This document shows, in pieces, positions 32,790 through 44,339 of a stretch of DNA of 64,000 bases. A model generated the notes under the pieces. It had not been told where the DNA came from. It ran no database searches and saw only the letters and a program-made list of their open reading frames with translations. Origin of the DNA: Stenopsyche tienmushanensis (taxonomy: Eukaryota; Arthropoda; Insecta; Trichoptera; Stenopsychidae); the NCBI GenBank assembly GCA_008973525.1, contig WACJ01000519.1, forward strand, positions 2,046,001 to 2,110,000, in the 5' to 3' direction. The position numbers and the translations under genes were made by a program. The first letter of the stretch is position 1, and the number at the start of each line of letters is the position of its first letter.

Positions 32790-34680
32790 ACCCAATAGAA
32801 GAACGGAATCAACTTCAAATTCAAGAAGACACTTCGACGAAACTTCTACCACCGCATCCACTCTGCTTTGCTCGCTACCTACTCTGAACATTCGCTTGCT
32901 TGCCGTTGTAAATTTAATAAACATGACCATTTTCGACTTCTTCTCCCACCGGACGAATAAAATCTTTTGAACGTGTTCCGTCATTCATCACTGCCGAATC
33001 GTTGGTCGGGACCATCTTCTACAAATTGCACCGCGATTGATCTCCATTGATCATGCATCGCGCCGAGATGCTCTCAACCGCGGTAAAGAGGGATAACCTT
33101 TTACATCATTACACACATCATCAAATCCCATTTTATTATATATTACACAATACAAATTATTTATCATATTTTCGAGTTACATGTCGAATGGGCTCCGAAT
33201 CGAGTAGTCTATGAGACTAATCATTAGTGATCTAGGTTTAATATAATAGAATAGATGAAAGCCCTTCATTCATTGCATTGCTTTTACTATAGGGTTAGTT
33301 AAGGGGATATCTAGTTACAAAGAATTTTAGATACAAACTACTTTTTAAACACGGTTTTATTCTCAATGATGACCAAAAATGATTTTTTTTAAACAGTCGC
33401 CATTTTGCGAAAATAAAATATTTTAAAATAAAACTTTTTAGCAACTTATAACTTTTTAAATATTAATATCACAGTGCAATTCTATTCATTTATGATGTGA
33501 TTTGAGCGATTTTCCATTCAAGTTGTTCGATTGAAATGGGGGTGAACGTGGGGGTGCATGAACACCCCCATAATGCGGTTCATTGAATGCAGCATCCATT
33601 ATTGAATTGCATCATTTCCCCGAGTTTTCATGAATTAGCATATACCGTGTGCGAAGATGTAAGCGCGCCGCACGCATGCGCAGATGTATTGATTTGTTTT
33701 GATCGGAGGGAGAAGGGGATATTGTAGAGCGGCGCGCATACAATACTCAGCCCGCCAACACCAATATACTAACTGTGCGATTGTCAAACGCACAAATATC
33801 ATCTCTAGGCACTAATACAATTGGGCGGCCTTTTCCATCGAATGTTTACCCCCAATGCATTAATATGAATCGATGGCAATTCACACAGCGGAGACGGCAC
33901 GGCTCGCATCCATGTATGTATACAATTGATATCATGTGAATGTGGCGTTTATCACCCAGCACTATAAGGACGTTAATCGGCCGTTTAGCGCGGCGGTAAT
34001 GAGGCCACTTCGAATTGATATGCGCAAATACTAGCGCGTTCATATACGATCGTCCGCGCAGGACTGAAACGGCGCAAGTCGCATGCATATTCATGATCGA
34101 TTTGATGTCTTATTTCGTCGCCGGGTTGGGTCTGATTTTCTCTGCGAATGTGCGCGGGGCATTCGAAAAAATCGAGTCGGTCCTGTATTGGTCTGGCGTT
34201 CGATTGTATGCGCGCTCGTAAGTGTAGCCCGGGCTTGAATGAAAGGATTTCGCGGGATTTAATTCACAATTGTGAGAGGGCGTGGCCCAAGGCTGTAAGA
34301 AAGAAAAGGGTTAGCACTTCACGTCCCGCATGCTCCATTCATTCACTTGTTGATGAAAATATCGAATGACACAATGGGATGCTGATTGAGCGAAACCAAA
34401 TTTCGCCCATGAAAACTCAATGAAAGATCTCGCAGAAAAATTAGATCAAAAGGCACCTAATTTAGTGCACATTCTTCCATTTATTCAATTATTTTTTTTG
34501 TATACTCCAGTTCTAAAAAATAATGAGAAATTGATTGTTTCAAAATTGACGCACTTAAACCGCATGTTTGTTGGCCATTTTGTTCAGTCACAGTAAATTC
34601 ACTCGATGGAAAGATCATCGCGCACTCCCGCCATCTATCATGCATGCGACATCCGCGCCTAGATGATCCACGTGGATTCG
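32790..34680. other. Spacer, partly unique and CpG-containing
   Basis: The portion 33530-34400 has no repeat match in the window, with a hairpin GGGGGTG/CACCCCC near 33550 and frequent CG. Candidate regulatory DNA; no gene is supported. Confidence 0.3.
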
Positions 34681-34769
34681 CTCCGTACTGACTATCGCAT
34701 TCTCTTTTTCTCCGTCCTCGAGACAAATGAAGACAATGAAGATACTGGGCAACGTTCATTTGGGAGTTG

Positions 34770-35090
34770 GTGAGTTATCTGGTGGAGACATTCTTTCCAC
34801 AAGATGATATCCGTAAAGATACAAAGGAGCATCGTCGCATTAGGAAACACAGGCTGAGGGCGAGGATTAAGCGCCTATTCCCGATTACGAGGAAATCTCC
34901 GCAGTGTTTGCATTCATGGGCAGCCGCAAGGACCCAGGAATTAACAAGATTGACGGAGGAATATCAAACCGCTTCTTCGATGTGTCAGTCGTCCGAAAAT
35001 CGGACCGGTTGGACACGGAACACTTTGTTGCCACTCCCTCTCATTTTAGGGCATTTAGGGCTTTTTATAAAAGTTTTGGGGGAAAATGCA
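34770..35090 (+). pseudogene. LINE ORF2 C-terminal fragment
   Basis: The plus frame gives HRRIRKHRLRARIKRLFP, then in another frame SVVRKSDRLDTEHFVATPSH followed by FRAFRAFYKSFGG. The second block is the shared LINE 3' coding end seen at 12380, 13310, 44280 and 52700. Confidence 0.65.
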
Positions 35091-35142
35091 TCTCTAGGGC
35101 TATCTACGATCTTCGCCGGGTCCTAGCGGCGGATAACAATTA

Positions 35143-35445
35143 GTGGGCTCACACCAAATTTGCAAAACAATACCGCCGCGAATATCCATCGAAAGCTCGT
35201 GGAAGTTCATAGTAGTGATGTGATGAGTCGACAACATGCCAGGAAGTGGGTTAAGTTGTTCAGAGAAGACCATACTGATGCTCACAACGAGACAAGGAAT
35301 AAGAGACCATTAGTGATGTCTGACGAATTTGTGCAAAAAAACTGCCAGCAAATGTGAAATGAGCGCCGTGTGACGCCTGCCGACCTTCATGAAGAATTTC
35401 CTGATACTTCTATGTTGTAACCTTATTTTCTGGATAACTCTATTG
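35143..35445 (+). mobile_element. Mariner element (group M1), internally deleted
   Basis: The open frame 35160-35357 encodes HRKLVEVHSSDVMSRQHARK, then WVKLFREDHTDAHNETRNKR and PLVMSDEFVQKN. This is the mariner helix-turn-helix pair with the linker, still uninterrupted for 65 residues. The 3' end GTAACCTTATTTTCTGGATA is terminal-repeat-like. No catalytic domain. Confidence 0.8.
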
Positions 35446-35726
35446 TATTATTTTATGGTATTTAAATATTAGCAACAAAATCACTGCGCAGAGAGTCTAG
35501 CTTCTTTGGACGTCATGAAAAGAACGCCTACTGTTTTTATCTCACGTTAACAGGAGAATTTGGATTTTAGCGTACAATAATTTATATTCTTTTCATTTTA
35601 TTTATCCACAGTGACAATGAAGCCAAACGCCTTAAACTCAATATACCACTACAATTACAAAGTAATAATGGTTTTATAATAGTTGCCATTAAAATCTTCC
35701 CATTTTGTCTATTTTTTTATATCGCC

Positions 35727-35765
35727 AGATTAACAGTGATATCTATATCTTATTGGTCGTATATT
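35727..35765 (+). repeat. Short LTR fragment
   Basis: CGCCAGATTAACAGTGATAT recalls 32490-32510 in the LTR copy. Confidence 0.35.
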
Positions 35766-35839
35766 GTTTTATATGTATACTGTTACTACTAATGATACTT
35801 TAGATGATTTCTTATTTCTCAAATATTCTAATATTTTTA

Positions 35840-36120
35840 AGATGCTATTCCATCAAATTACTGTAAGTGGAGGGGGAATGAGGAGGGAAGATTGCTTATG
35901 TATAACACTTCAGGGTGGACACACTTCGCAGAGAGATTCACAAACTAGTAAGAAGATGGTCAGTCGATATTTACGACGTGAGAAAGAACACAATTATGAG
36001 ATTTGGGAGGCGGACTGGAAGAAGATATCTTCCCTTAACAAAGGCTATCTTCTTCCTCGCGCATCCATACCACTACTCGCGCATGCGCACATGTAGGAGA
36101 GGGACGAGACCCTGTTAATC
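35840..36120 (+). other. Coding-like stretch, unassigned
   Basis: Two overlapping plus frames (LRREIHKLVRRWSVDIYDVR and others) suggest a decayed element, but no family can be named. Confidence 0.25.
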
Positions 36121-36129
36121 TTACGGATG

Positions 36130-36430
36130 GACTGTGGTGATCAACAGCGGTATATTTGCAAGTGTTATTTTCTCCAAGCCCAGACGTGTGGCATCTATGT
36201 CTACCTGTCTATCTCAGTGTAGACGAGGTCTTCCGATGAATCTACTACCGCTTGGTCCCAAATCTAATATAACATGAAGCGCTCTGTTAGTCGACATGCA
36301 CGCTACATGACCTCCCAAATACAGATGGTGAGTTCGGATGAAGCTGTTAATTAATGATTTGCCGTACATGTACATGACCTCTCGATTGGACCTCATGGTT
36401 TTTTTCACATAACTCATTATGGCATCAAAT
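36130..36430 (-). pseudogene. LINE C-terminal remnant, GHV...GRPR type (family Z)
   Basis: The minus frame reads KKTMRSNREVMYMYGKSLIN, then YLGGHVACM and GPSGSRFIGRPRL. The RxRWxGHVxRM...GxRPxGRPRxRW signature marks the C-terminus of a widespread animal LINE type. Sister copies: 38520-38700, 41450-41770, 53410-53830, 63170-63350. Confidence 0.75.
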
Positions 36431-36439
36431 TCCATATTT

Positions 36440-37470
36440 AATTGTATGGATTTACAAGTTTAACGTACAAAAAATGCAAGATTTTAAATAAAAACGGTCC
36501 TTCATATAATATTTGAATTTGAAGGCTTTACAAGTAAATGTCTTATCGGGGAAAAATGTGAGAAAAGATTATGTTGTCAGTTAAAATGTGGTGACAAAGC
36601 CTTGTCTGTCTAGATGAGCGATCGATATGATGACATTTCGATATGAACACTTCTCAAATATTTCTTTATGCCATCCTAGTAATTTAAATGAAAATATAAA
36701 TCGATTAATCCTTTGAATGGAAGCATTCATGAAGTGGGTATTCGACGACGAGAAGTCTAATTCAATTAATATTCTTGCGCCGTTCAAGACTTTCGACTCA
36801 AAAGATACCTTAAAAGATCAATCGTTATCAGATAGATTTCCCCTGTTTCTCCGGCTTATTGAATAATAAAGGTAAACGCTCAGTCTATCAAATATAGATT
36901 ATAAACCTCTTCGGAGCTTTAAGGCTTTTAATTGACTAACACCAACTGAAAGATTACATCATATCGTTTTGAGTATCATAATTTTTGCCACAATGCTGCC
37001 ATCTGTCGGGCGCTATTGAACGACGGAATTGTATGGCAATAAACATATTCTCGACACAATGATCTCTTTAATTACAGTCAGATCATTGTTACAGGATATC
37101 AAATAAACCCTCGCCTATTAATAGATCCTCTTTTCATGTATTGTCATTGAGTCCTCTCACGCTTCTAATTAATTTATCTTTATGAGGCATTTTTGCGCCA
37201 CATGTATATAGAAATTTTACTGGCAGAACAATATTTACAAGGGTTCAATATAACAGGCGGTATTAGTTTGTTAAAAGATTTGTTAAAGTGAACACAGGAT
37301 CAGGTGGATGTAGATTTGTCATTTGAAACACTTCCATTATTCAAAGATAACATAATTTCAAACTCATTGATTTTAAATATGCTTAGACGTATATAAATAG
37401 TCAAAAACATTTAAACGCACTGGAAGCCATTTATAATAATGATTAAATTATTAATTTAAGCTCAAATGAA
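36440..37470. other. Spacer
   Basis: Unique, AT-rich; nothing recognised. Confidence 0.4.
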
Positions 37471-37480
37471 AAAATATCAT

Positions 37481-37550
37481 TTCTGACACCATTGTAAAGA
37501 CAACTGTTCTTAAAGTTCGCAGGCATGAAATAACTTCTGACACCACTGTA
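37481..37550 (-). repeat. Two LTR-edge motifs 53 bp apart
   Basis: TTCTGACACCATTGTAA at 37481-37497 and CTTCTGACACCACTGTAA at 37533-37550, the same primer-binding-site/LTR junction twice in tandem. Confidence 0.5.
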
Positions 37551-38139
37551 AACATACAAATTTGTCCTATTGAATTAATTGGTTCAAATATTTAATTTAA
37601 ATCAGATTTAACGCATAAAAATAGCAGAGGAGTGTTTTTTATAATAATTATATATTTGTTACTATCAGTGATTTTTTTTATCGATTTGGACAACTACTTT
37701 CAAAATATAGTATAAATCACGATATCAAATCATTAATACATGAGACCCTTAATGACGACTTATAAATATGTTTTAAACAACGCGTCGACTTTATCTTGGA
37801 ATTTACTTTTCATATCCAGGAAATCAAGGTAAACTCAAATCAAGAGCAACTACTTATGGTCTATTGAGCCCAACATTCCCAGGGGTATTTGCGGGCTCTT
37901 ACTCGCCACCACTATGAGTCAGTTCTGAAATATGTTTCGGACTTGCTACATAGAGTACCTTTTACCAGCCTGCAACTGCAGTCACCAACGGACGGACTAT
38001 GCATAATGTTTCCGGGCGTCCAGCCCATTTACACCACGCCCTTCGTAGGAGGCAAGACACCACGCCGGAGGCTGGCTTCGTGCTAACATACATTTGAAGA
38101 TGTGAGGTTTAAGATGGAAATTAGGTAAGTTGGAGCTAT

Positions 38140-38470
38140 CTGCGAGTTAATATCACCATGATCCCAAGCGTAGTCTTAAGGGCTCTGCAGCAGATGACAG
38201 ACTACAAGGGCCACCCTTTCTCGATGGTACTCGTATTATTTCGGTTATTTGTAGTATCTAGCCTTGGAGATGAGTCGCCTTTTAAACAGTAATCTGTTCT
38301 ACCATGTATGTCATGGGCTATTGAAATCTATTATAATATGTACACCGCGACTTATGTTAACTGGGGTACCCCAGCAGTGTTTGATGAACTAACCCGCGAG
38401 GTTACTAAAAATTCGATTGTTCCCCACGAGGGTTAGGTAGCCGCCTCTAAGTATTTATGGGTGGGCGTTA
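38140..38470 (-). repeat. Repeat family Y, copy 4
   Basis: Reverse complement shares the ACTACAAATRACCGAAMT, ACGAGTACCAT and CTGYAGTCYGTCATC blocks with the plus-strand copies. Confidence 0.6.
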
Positions 38471-38519
38471 TTAGGTATAACATGTATACGAATTCTTTAG
38501 ACTTGTTTGTTGATTTTAT

Positions 38520-38705
38520 TTTAGGTGGCTCCTATAGCCCTATAAGAGAGCTTCAGCAACCGATGGCGCTTTTGCCATTCTCATCTGTTTTGAGCGGTGT
38601 CTTTGTTTAATTGATCAGTCCAGCATAGCTGAGGTCTTTCGATGGGTCTAATATCAATCAGTTCTTAATCCAATATAGCTTGGGAGACTGGGTTTTCTTA
38701 AAATG
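38520..38705 (-). pseudogene. LINE family Z 3' fragment
   Basis: GTGGCTCCTATAGCCCTATA and CAGCATAGCTGAGGTCTTTC align with 53430-53570. Protein frame is lost. Confidence 0.55.
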
Positions 38706-38835
38706 ATCAATTAATGAAAAAACTATTTTTGTTTCCAGACAATGAGAGATAATTGTTTTGCATTCAATTAGATGTTGCATGTGCAAAATGGTGTCCCACA
38801 CAATACCGCCATTGATCTTTGCAGAATCAATTTGC

Positions 38836-39032
38836 TAGATTAACACTGACATCTTCTGTCTCTTTCCAGACGCAATGTGTCAATTTAACATACACGTGCA
38901 GCTTGGCATCATCACGATAGAAGATCGAACCCACAAGCGTCTGTAGCCGTCTTAGAAGCGATGATAAGAACGGGGAGCGGCCCAAAAACTCTACCTCAAG
39001 AGCACCTATGCTACGTTACACTGGTGTCAGAA
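38836..39032 (+). mobile_element. LTR 3' part followed by tRNA-Leu primer binding site
   Basis: AGATTAACACTGACATCTTC aligns with the LTR at 32490. The LTR ends CTACGTTACA at 39020. One base later TGGTGTCAGAA (39022-39032) matches the tRNA-Leu 3' complement. This is the best LTR/primer-site junction on the plus strand. Confidence 0.75.
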
Positions 39033-39039
39033 ACGGTGG

Positions 39040-40235
39040 ACCGTTAAAATGGAAAAATATGTTTTATCTGTTTCGATAGACCTATAAGCGTTATTTCTAT
39101 AAATAGAACGAATGTCTGGCAAATAATGAAATCCCTCTCAATAGTATTTTTCTGCTCTCAAGGGCCAACATATTAAAAACAAACACTAGCACGTACATTT
39201 TATTTAATATTTTAAGATGTAAAAATAAAATCCAGAAATTAAAGTAGTAAAATAATGGCTAGTTGGAGCCCTAATAGGTACTTTGAGTCGCGATCGTTAT
39301 TTGTGCGGCCCACACGTTTGGATTCCTGGCATTGAAGAAAATTAATTTTTAAAGTTTCCTTCAAAAGGGAGCACATTTGTTGTCTTCGTCCAAACGCCAT
39401 TCCAAGTATTACACTCGTCCGAGTATTAGAGCTTTTCGCTAAATATGTTGAGCTTTCGCAGTCTTAGTACACCCACGGGCGACCATCTTTCAAAATTTAT
39501 CGGAAGCTTTCGATCGGACAATATTGCCGAAACGCGAGGATCGCTCGGCTGGAAATTATTTTCCATCTCAAATGTATTGATATTAATTCGGCGAGCTTAA
39601 TTTCAATTTCAGCGACGAGGACAATTATTGCAAATCGTAACTTTCATCAGCCTGATCTTTGTTCTGTCGAACGGCTCTTTAACATTTAAATTGGAAATAA
39701 GCAACTGAGAAGATCGCTCCTGACGGTACGGCTACCTATAAAATTTCAGATTAATCGTAGATAAAACGTATATTGTCGAATAAAATCAATTACGTTCAAA
39801 GCGACCAATGCGAGGCATAATGAGTTGAACTGATTACGTCAATAAAATGCCTTTATAGTAAGTTCTATTTATATTATCACATTTTTTAAAATGACTGACG
39901 TCAAACGGCATTAGCAATACAAACAGAACCTCTGTTATCATTTATATTGACGTATGTTCAGTATTGAAATGCATTTGGTCAACGGAAAATATGTCTTGTC
40001 TGGATGATCTACATTTGTCCCGTATACGTTCCTTTAATATTCATCTAATTGCAATGAACCTTTATGATGCTATTGTGCACACCTCCGAGAACGTTTTTGA
40101 ATTAGTACACGCATTGTTTGCTTAGGAAATTTCTTTTTGCGAGATGTTTAACGGATGCACCATGTTGGCGCATATTAGTCTGGTGAAGTGAATTGTGTGC
40201 CACATGAACGGGGAAAGGGAGGAAGCGCGCGCAAT
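39040..40235. other. Spacer
   Basis: Unique sequence, partly TAAT-rich (39330-39860); no gene recognised. Confidence 0.35.
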
Positions 40236-40241
40236 TGGCGG

Positions 40242-40544
40242 TTAAGTTCTACTCAAGGGAGAAAGGGAGACAGACAACAGATGACAAATAGCGACTAACT
40301 GGATTGAAATCATTAATATGCGATCCCATTTCCTGCGCTGCTGTATGATATGCTCCGGGTTACCCCAGACTAGCCACACAGAGAGAGTCTTCCACTGATC
40401 TTTTAGCCCCACTAGAAACGCTACGCGCAGAGCGTCCAGGCACCCAACCCTTTTGCTCCGCGCCCTGCAAAAGAGGCGAGGTTTCTGCAGGAAAATCAGC
40501 TTCAGACTATTACACTCGAGGGTGCGACGGAAGAAGAAAGACAA
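40242..40544 (-). repeat. Repeat family W, copy 3, with a 100-codon open frame
   Basis: The minus frame includes LKLIFLQKPRLFCRARSKR, GCLDALRVAFLVGLKDQW and TLSVWLVWGNPEHIIQQRR. Corresponding residues survive in copy 2 (18770-18985), suggesting the repeat was once coding. Family unknown. Confidence 0.6.
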
Positions 40545-40609
40545 ATATTCAAGCTAAATTCAAAGGAATACTACAGCGGGTTTACTGTTACCACGAGTCC
40601 AACTTCAGT

Positions 40610-40875
40610 TTGAAGAAATCTGCAGCTGATGACGGACTGCAGGGGCTACTCTTTCCGCAGTACCACGGTACTCGTATCAGTTCGGTCATTTGTAGTACAT
40701 AGTCACGGAGACGAGTCACTATTCGAACAGCCTAAAACCGTTTTCACTTGTATGCCTAGGCTGTTGCGGATAGTGATGAGCCTTTGACATAGTCAGCAAA
40801 GGGTGTCCTGCGCACCCAACTCATGTTAGCTGTACTAACCCAGCTGCGTTTGATGAGCAAACCGATGAGGCTACT
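40610..40875 (-). repeat. Repeat family Y, copy 5
   Basis: Reverse complement contains GGTTTGCTCATCAAACGCAG, ATGAGTTGGGTGCGCAG and the CTGCAGTCCGTCATCAGCTG block. Confidence 0.65.
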
Positions 40876-41238
40876 TTCACGCATCTCTTCTTCTTAATGT
40901 GCCATATCCGAACTATCGGACGTAGGCGATCTCCATAGGAGATTTTACTAGGGAAAGGATTTAATGTGGTGGTTTCCCGTTGCCTTCCACACGTGGTAAA
41001 GTAAGGATAAGATTATTTGGAAAGGTAGGAGAGGAGAGAATCTATGAGTGAGTAGCGAAATTATCATTATATATAAATGATAATTTAATTATTGTTGCAA
41101 ATTCAATCACTCACTAATGGGCGTCCCTGCACGACTTCATTAATCGCCTCAGCATTTACTTTTTCTAATCCAGGAAATCAGGGTAAACCTGGATCGAGAC
41201 GATCGATCAGAAATATTAATATTTCCGATCTCCCAAAT

Positions 41239-41334
41239 GTGTTGGTACGGTGAAATTTTTTTTCCACAATCTGGATTTGAACCCGAACCTTTGTAATAAG
41301 AGTCCAGGATCTTATCCACTATACCAACACTTGG
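41239..41334 (-). repeat. tRNA-derived sequence (SINE-like family S or tRNA pseudogene)
   Basis: The minus strand begins CCAAGTGTTGGTATAGTGGA: an acceptor-stem half GTGTTGG, then box A TGGTATAGTGG. Later it has GGACTCTTA (Lys-CTT-like anticodon region), box B GGGTTCAAATCC, and CCAACAC to close the acceptor stem. An A8 tract interrupts the 3' side, so it is not an intact tRNA. Two decayed relatives lie at 20205 and 19638. Confidence 0.65.
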
Positions 41335-41449
41335 TCACGCATCTCTACTCCACATCATTACCCCAGGGGTTCAACCTGTTGTCCATTCGATGCAAATATA
41401 AAGTTTCGAGAACTGTGGAGAGATCTGATCTATTGTGGTGGATCATCAT

Positions 41450-41770
41450 CCCCCGTCTCTTTCTACTGTAGACCTTGTCTACGAACCAACGATGAACGGA
41501 CCCAAGGAAGTCGTCCAACTGAAAGCGTGGACCCGGGGCGATGTGCAGCTGCAGAGATGCGCCCAACTACCGACAATGCATGCCGCCATTTCCGTCTGTC
41601 CTGAGCCTTCTCCTTCCAATTATCCAGGTCCAAATGTATGGCGTCTACCGGTCTATCCCAGCATAGACTAGTTCTTCCAGCGAGTCTACTGCCACTCGGT
41701 CACGTATCTAATATGACACGAGGGTCTTTGTGCGTCGGCATCATCTTGGTCCATAACATGTCCATGACCT
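41450..41770 (-). pseudogene. LINE family Z C-terminal remnant
   Basis: GTCTATCCCAGCATAGACTA, CTTCCAGCGAGTCTACTGCC and GTCCATGACCTC align with 53540-53730. Encoded GHV...GRPR signature is degraded. Confidence 0.65.
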
Positions 41771-41779
41771 CTCATTCAT

Positions 41780-42480
41780 ATTATAAAAAAATTCAAGCAT
41801 TTCAACGCAACTCCTATTTTTAAAATAACAAACGTACACAAATAAAAATACTATTTCATCCGTATACGTATTTTTAGATACCAAATTCAAATATAGAATA
41901 CAAATAAAAATGTTGGCATTGAAGAAGAAAAAATATCTCGACACTTTAATCCGATGACCATGTTGCGAATATATCCACCAAATATTCCCGCATGAAGAAC
42001 CCTCCACCCCAATCACATTTCGAGTGGTTAGGGGTGGAGACTCTCCATATGATTCTTTGTTATTTTTTCTTCTTCTTCGGAATCAATTCAATTTGAGAAC
42101 ATAAATGTAAGAAAGGACAAGATAATCTCCCGCCGCTTTGTTTCAAAAGTGCCGAAGGTGTATTTTTAGGAAAATACTCACACGTGGTAGTTATTTATTT
42201 TAAATGTTAAAGTTTGCCCTTTATCTCCGCGGATACATCCTGTGGGCTCGTGTTCGATTTATTGGGGGATGAAAATGGATAGCGAAATTCTTTAAAAATA
42301 ATAAGATTCGGCACATTCATCATCCTACGATATCCAATATCGAGTACGCACTCCCCAAAGGTCAGTCAGGTTCTTAAGAACAGGGTGCTTAAAAAATGTC
42401 CGGAATTTAATCCGCTCCAATTTCGGCAATTCGACATAAATGAAGCAATCCTATCATAGGCGAAGGGCTATAAAAACAGC
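41780..42480. other. Spacer
   Basis: Nothing recognised. Confidence 0.4.
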
Positions 42481-42489
42481 AAAAGTAGC

Positions 42490-43232
42490 ATCCTCTGTTG
42501 CGCAACATGTATTTATTCGTTTTCTCGTAATCGAAGGCATGCAATTAAGTGAAATTTATAAACAAGATTCAAGCGTTTGATTTGGCCCAAAAGCTTAGCG
42601 ATGGTCGAGATAATGTGCAAAATGAAAGTCATACACGGCATCCTGTAGCGAGCATCAATGAAGCGTGATTAAGCTTGTGGAGTGCCATCGCCGCATTGCG
42701 ATAGTCTAGATTGCATCAGTAGTAAATATTAGTGTTGGACACATCTTGGATTAATATACGAAATACATCTCTCAGCAACTTTTGAATTACTAGGAATAAG
42801 AAGGAGATGGGTTGTATTGTAACCTGAGATGAAACATGGGACCGCCACTACACCCCAGAAAACAAGAGATCGAGTATTTAATAGAAAAAACCTGGAGAGA
42901 AGGCACCGATCGGGGCGAAAACTCAACAGTATGCTAGAAAAGTGATGATTACGGTATTTTGAGACTCTATTGATTGATTGATTTTCTACATGACAGACAG
43001 TCGGTGAATTTAGCCTACTATTGCTAACTGCTAGAAGACGCTAAGGCTACTTAAATAAAAACGAATAATTCCGCGTTGCACAACAGAAGATACTGCGTCT
43101 CGCTTTCTTTCTTCAAAATGCATTTTAAATAAAATTAACCACGTAGAAAACAGGATACTCCATTTGTACTTTTATATATCACTAATAAATGTATTCAGCA
43201 AAATTCCGGGTTATATTTGAATCCCCCTCGTA
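42490..43232 (+). mobile_element. Mariner element (group M2) with 3' terminal repeat
   Basis: The N-terminal part reads KLSDGRDNVQNESHTRHPVA and SINEA. The middle part near 42825-42870 encodes ITCDETWDRHYTPENKRSS in a broken frame, with the first catalytic Asp. The 3' end CCGGGTTATATTTGAATCC then CCCTCGTA (to 43232) is the terminal repeat that also closes the 18681 copy. Several stops; inactive. Confidence 0.8.
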
Positions 43233-43304
43233 GTGTTCTGGAGCTTGTAGAGCTAAATAGTTTGCGGTCAAAATCAACCGCACGTTGGCGATTCCAGCAG
43301 CCCC

Positions 43305-43328
43305 GTATATATATTATATATATATATA
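43305..43328. repeat. (TA)n tract
   Basis: Alternating TA with one interruption. Confidence 0.85.
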
Positions 43329-43329
43329 C

Positions 43330-44190
43330 GTCATATCGAACATTGCCAAATAATTTTGCCATTCAGTAGTGCAAATAACTCGAATCGAATGTTACACAGT
43401 AGGGCACAACGCCTTGAAGTGCTTCTTGCTGTCTATATTTAGCTGCAAAACTACTTAGTATATGTATGGGTAGATTTGCAACTTGCCTAACGAGCGTACA
43501 ATAGTTAAGACCCATGCTTTGATAGGGATTGTTCAAATTATTAACATAGATCATTTTCAATATGCTTTCATCGCATTCAATTATTGATGGGTACGATGCT
43601 CCACAAAGGACTTATGCTTTATAATATTACATGTATAACTTTATTTGAATATTATATAAAACTATTAATAAACAATGAAATACTTAAAACGCTATTATGG
43701 GGTCCAAAAATATCAACAGTGTTAAGGTTCATTTATCATGCAAGATTGACAATTATATTTATGTGAACGATAAGTGGTGGACATACGATTATAGCATCTA
43801 TGTTCAACTCAATTTTATATTAACTCACTAATCGAAGGATTAAACGTCATGCTGATCTTTATCTTAAAAATCCTTTCCACTTGGGTGACCCATTGGGTGA
43901 CCATAGATATTAAAGTGGCGTCTGAACTATTAAGGGACCCGAAAGTATTCGAACATTTTGGCAGAGCCGTAACTAGGGTACAAAGCGCCCATGGCAAGTA
44001 TGTAACTTAATACCCCTCCCCCCCGGAAATTCAATTATTTTTTTTAAAGTTATCTGATATCATTATAAATGTAATATATTAAATACTATTATAATATTAT
44101 AAATATTTTAAAACAATATACAGAGATAATCCAAAAGTACCTGACCTAACGTATAGATTGCAATTACTAGAAAATATAAAGTGTCTAGAC
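43330..44190. other. Spacer
   Basis: Nothing recognised. Confidence 0.4.
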
Positions 44191-44199
44191 GCTACGTTG

Positions 44200-44330
44200 C
44201 TTTCGTGATTATACAGATCATAGAAAATGCCACAAAAAGCCCTAAAAGAGAACGGAGTGGCCATAATGTTTGTATGCTCAATCGGTCCGCTTTTCAGACC
44301 GCTGATATGACGAATGAGCGGATGCCATAA
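44200..44330 (-). pseudogene. LINE 3' coding-end fragment
   Basis: ACAAAAAGCCCTAAAAGAGA, ACGGAGTGGCCATAATG and CAATCGGTCCGCTTTTCAGA; the minus frame has IMATPFSFRAFCGIFYDL. Confidence 0.65.
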
Positions 44331-44339
44331 CTTAAAATA

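Noticed and set aside
41239..41334. Functional tRNA-Lys gene
   Set aside because: Extra A8 tract, poor anticodon stem and mismatched arms; better read as a tRNA-derived repeat or pseudogene.
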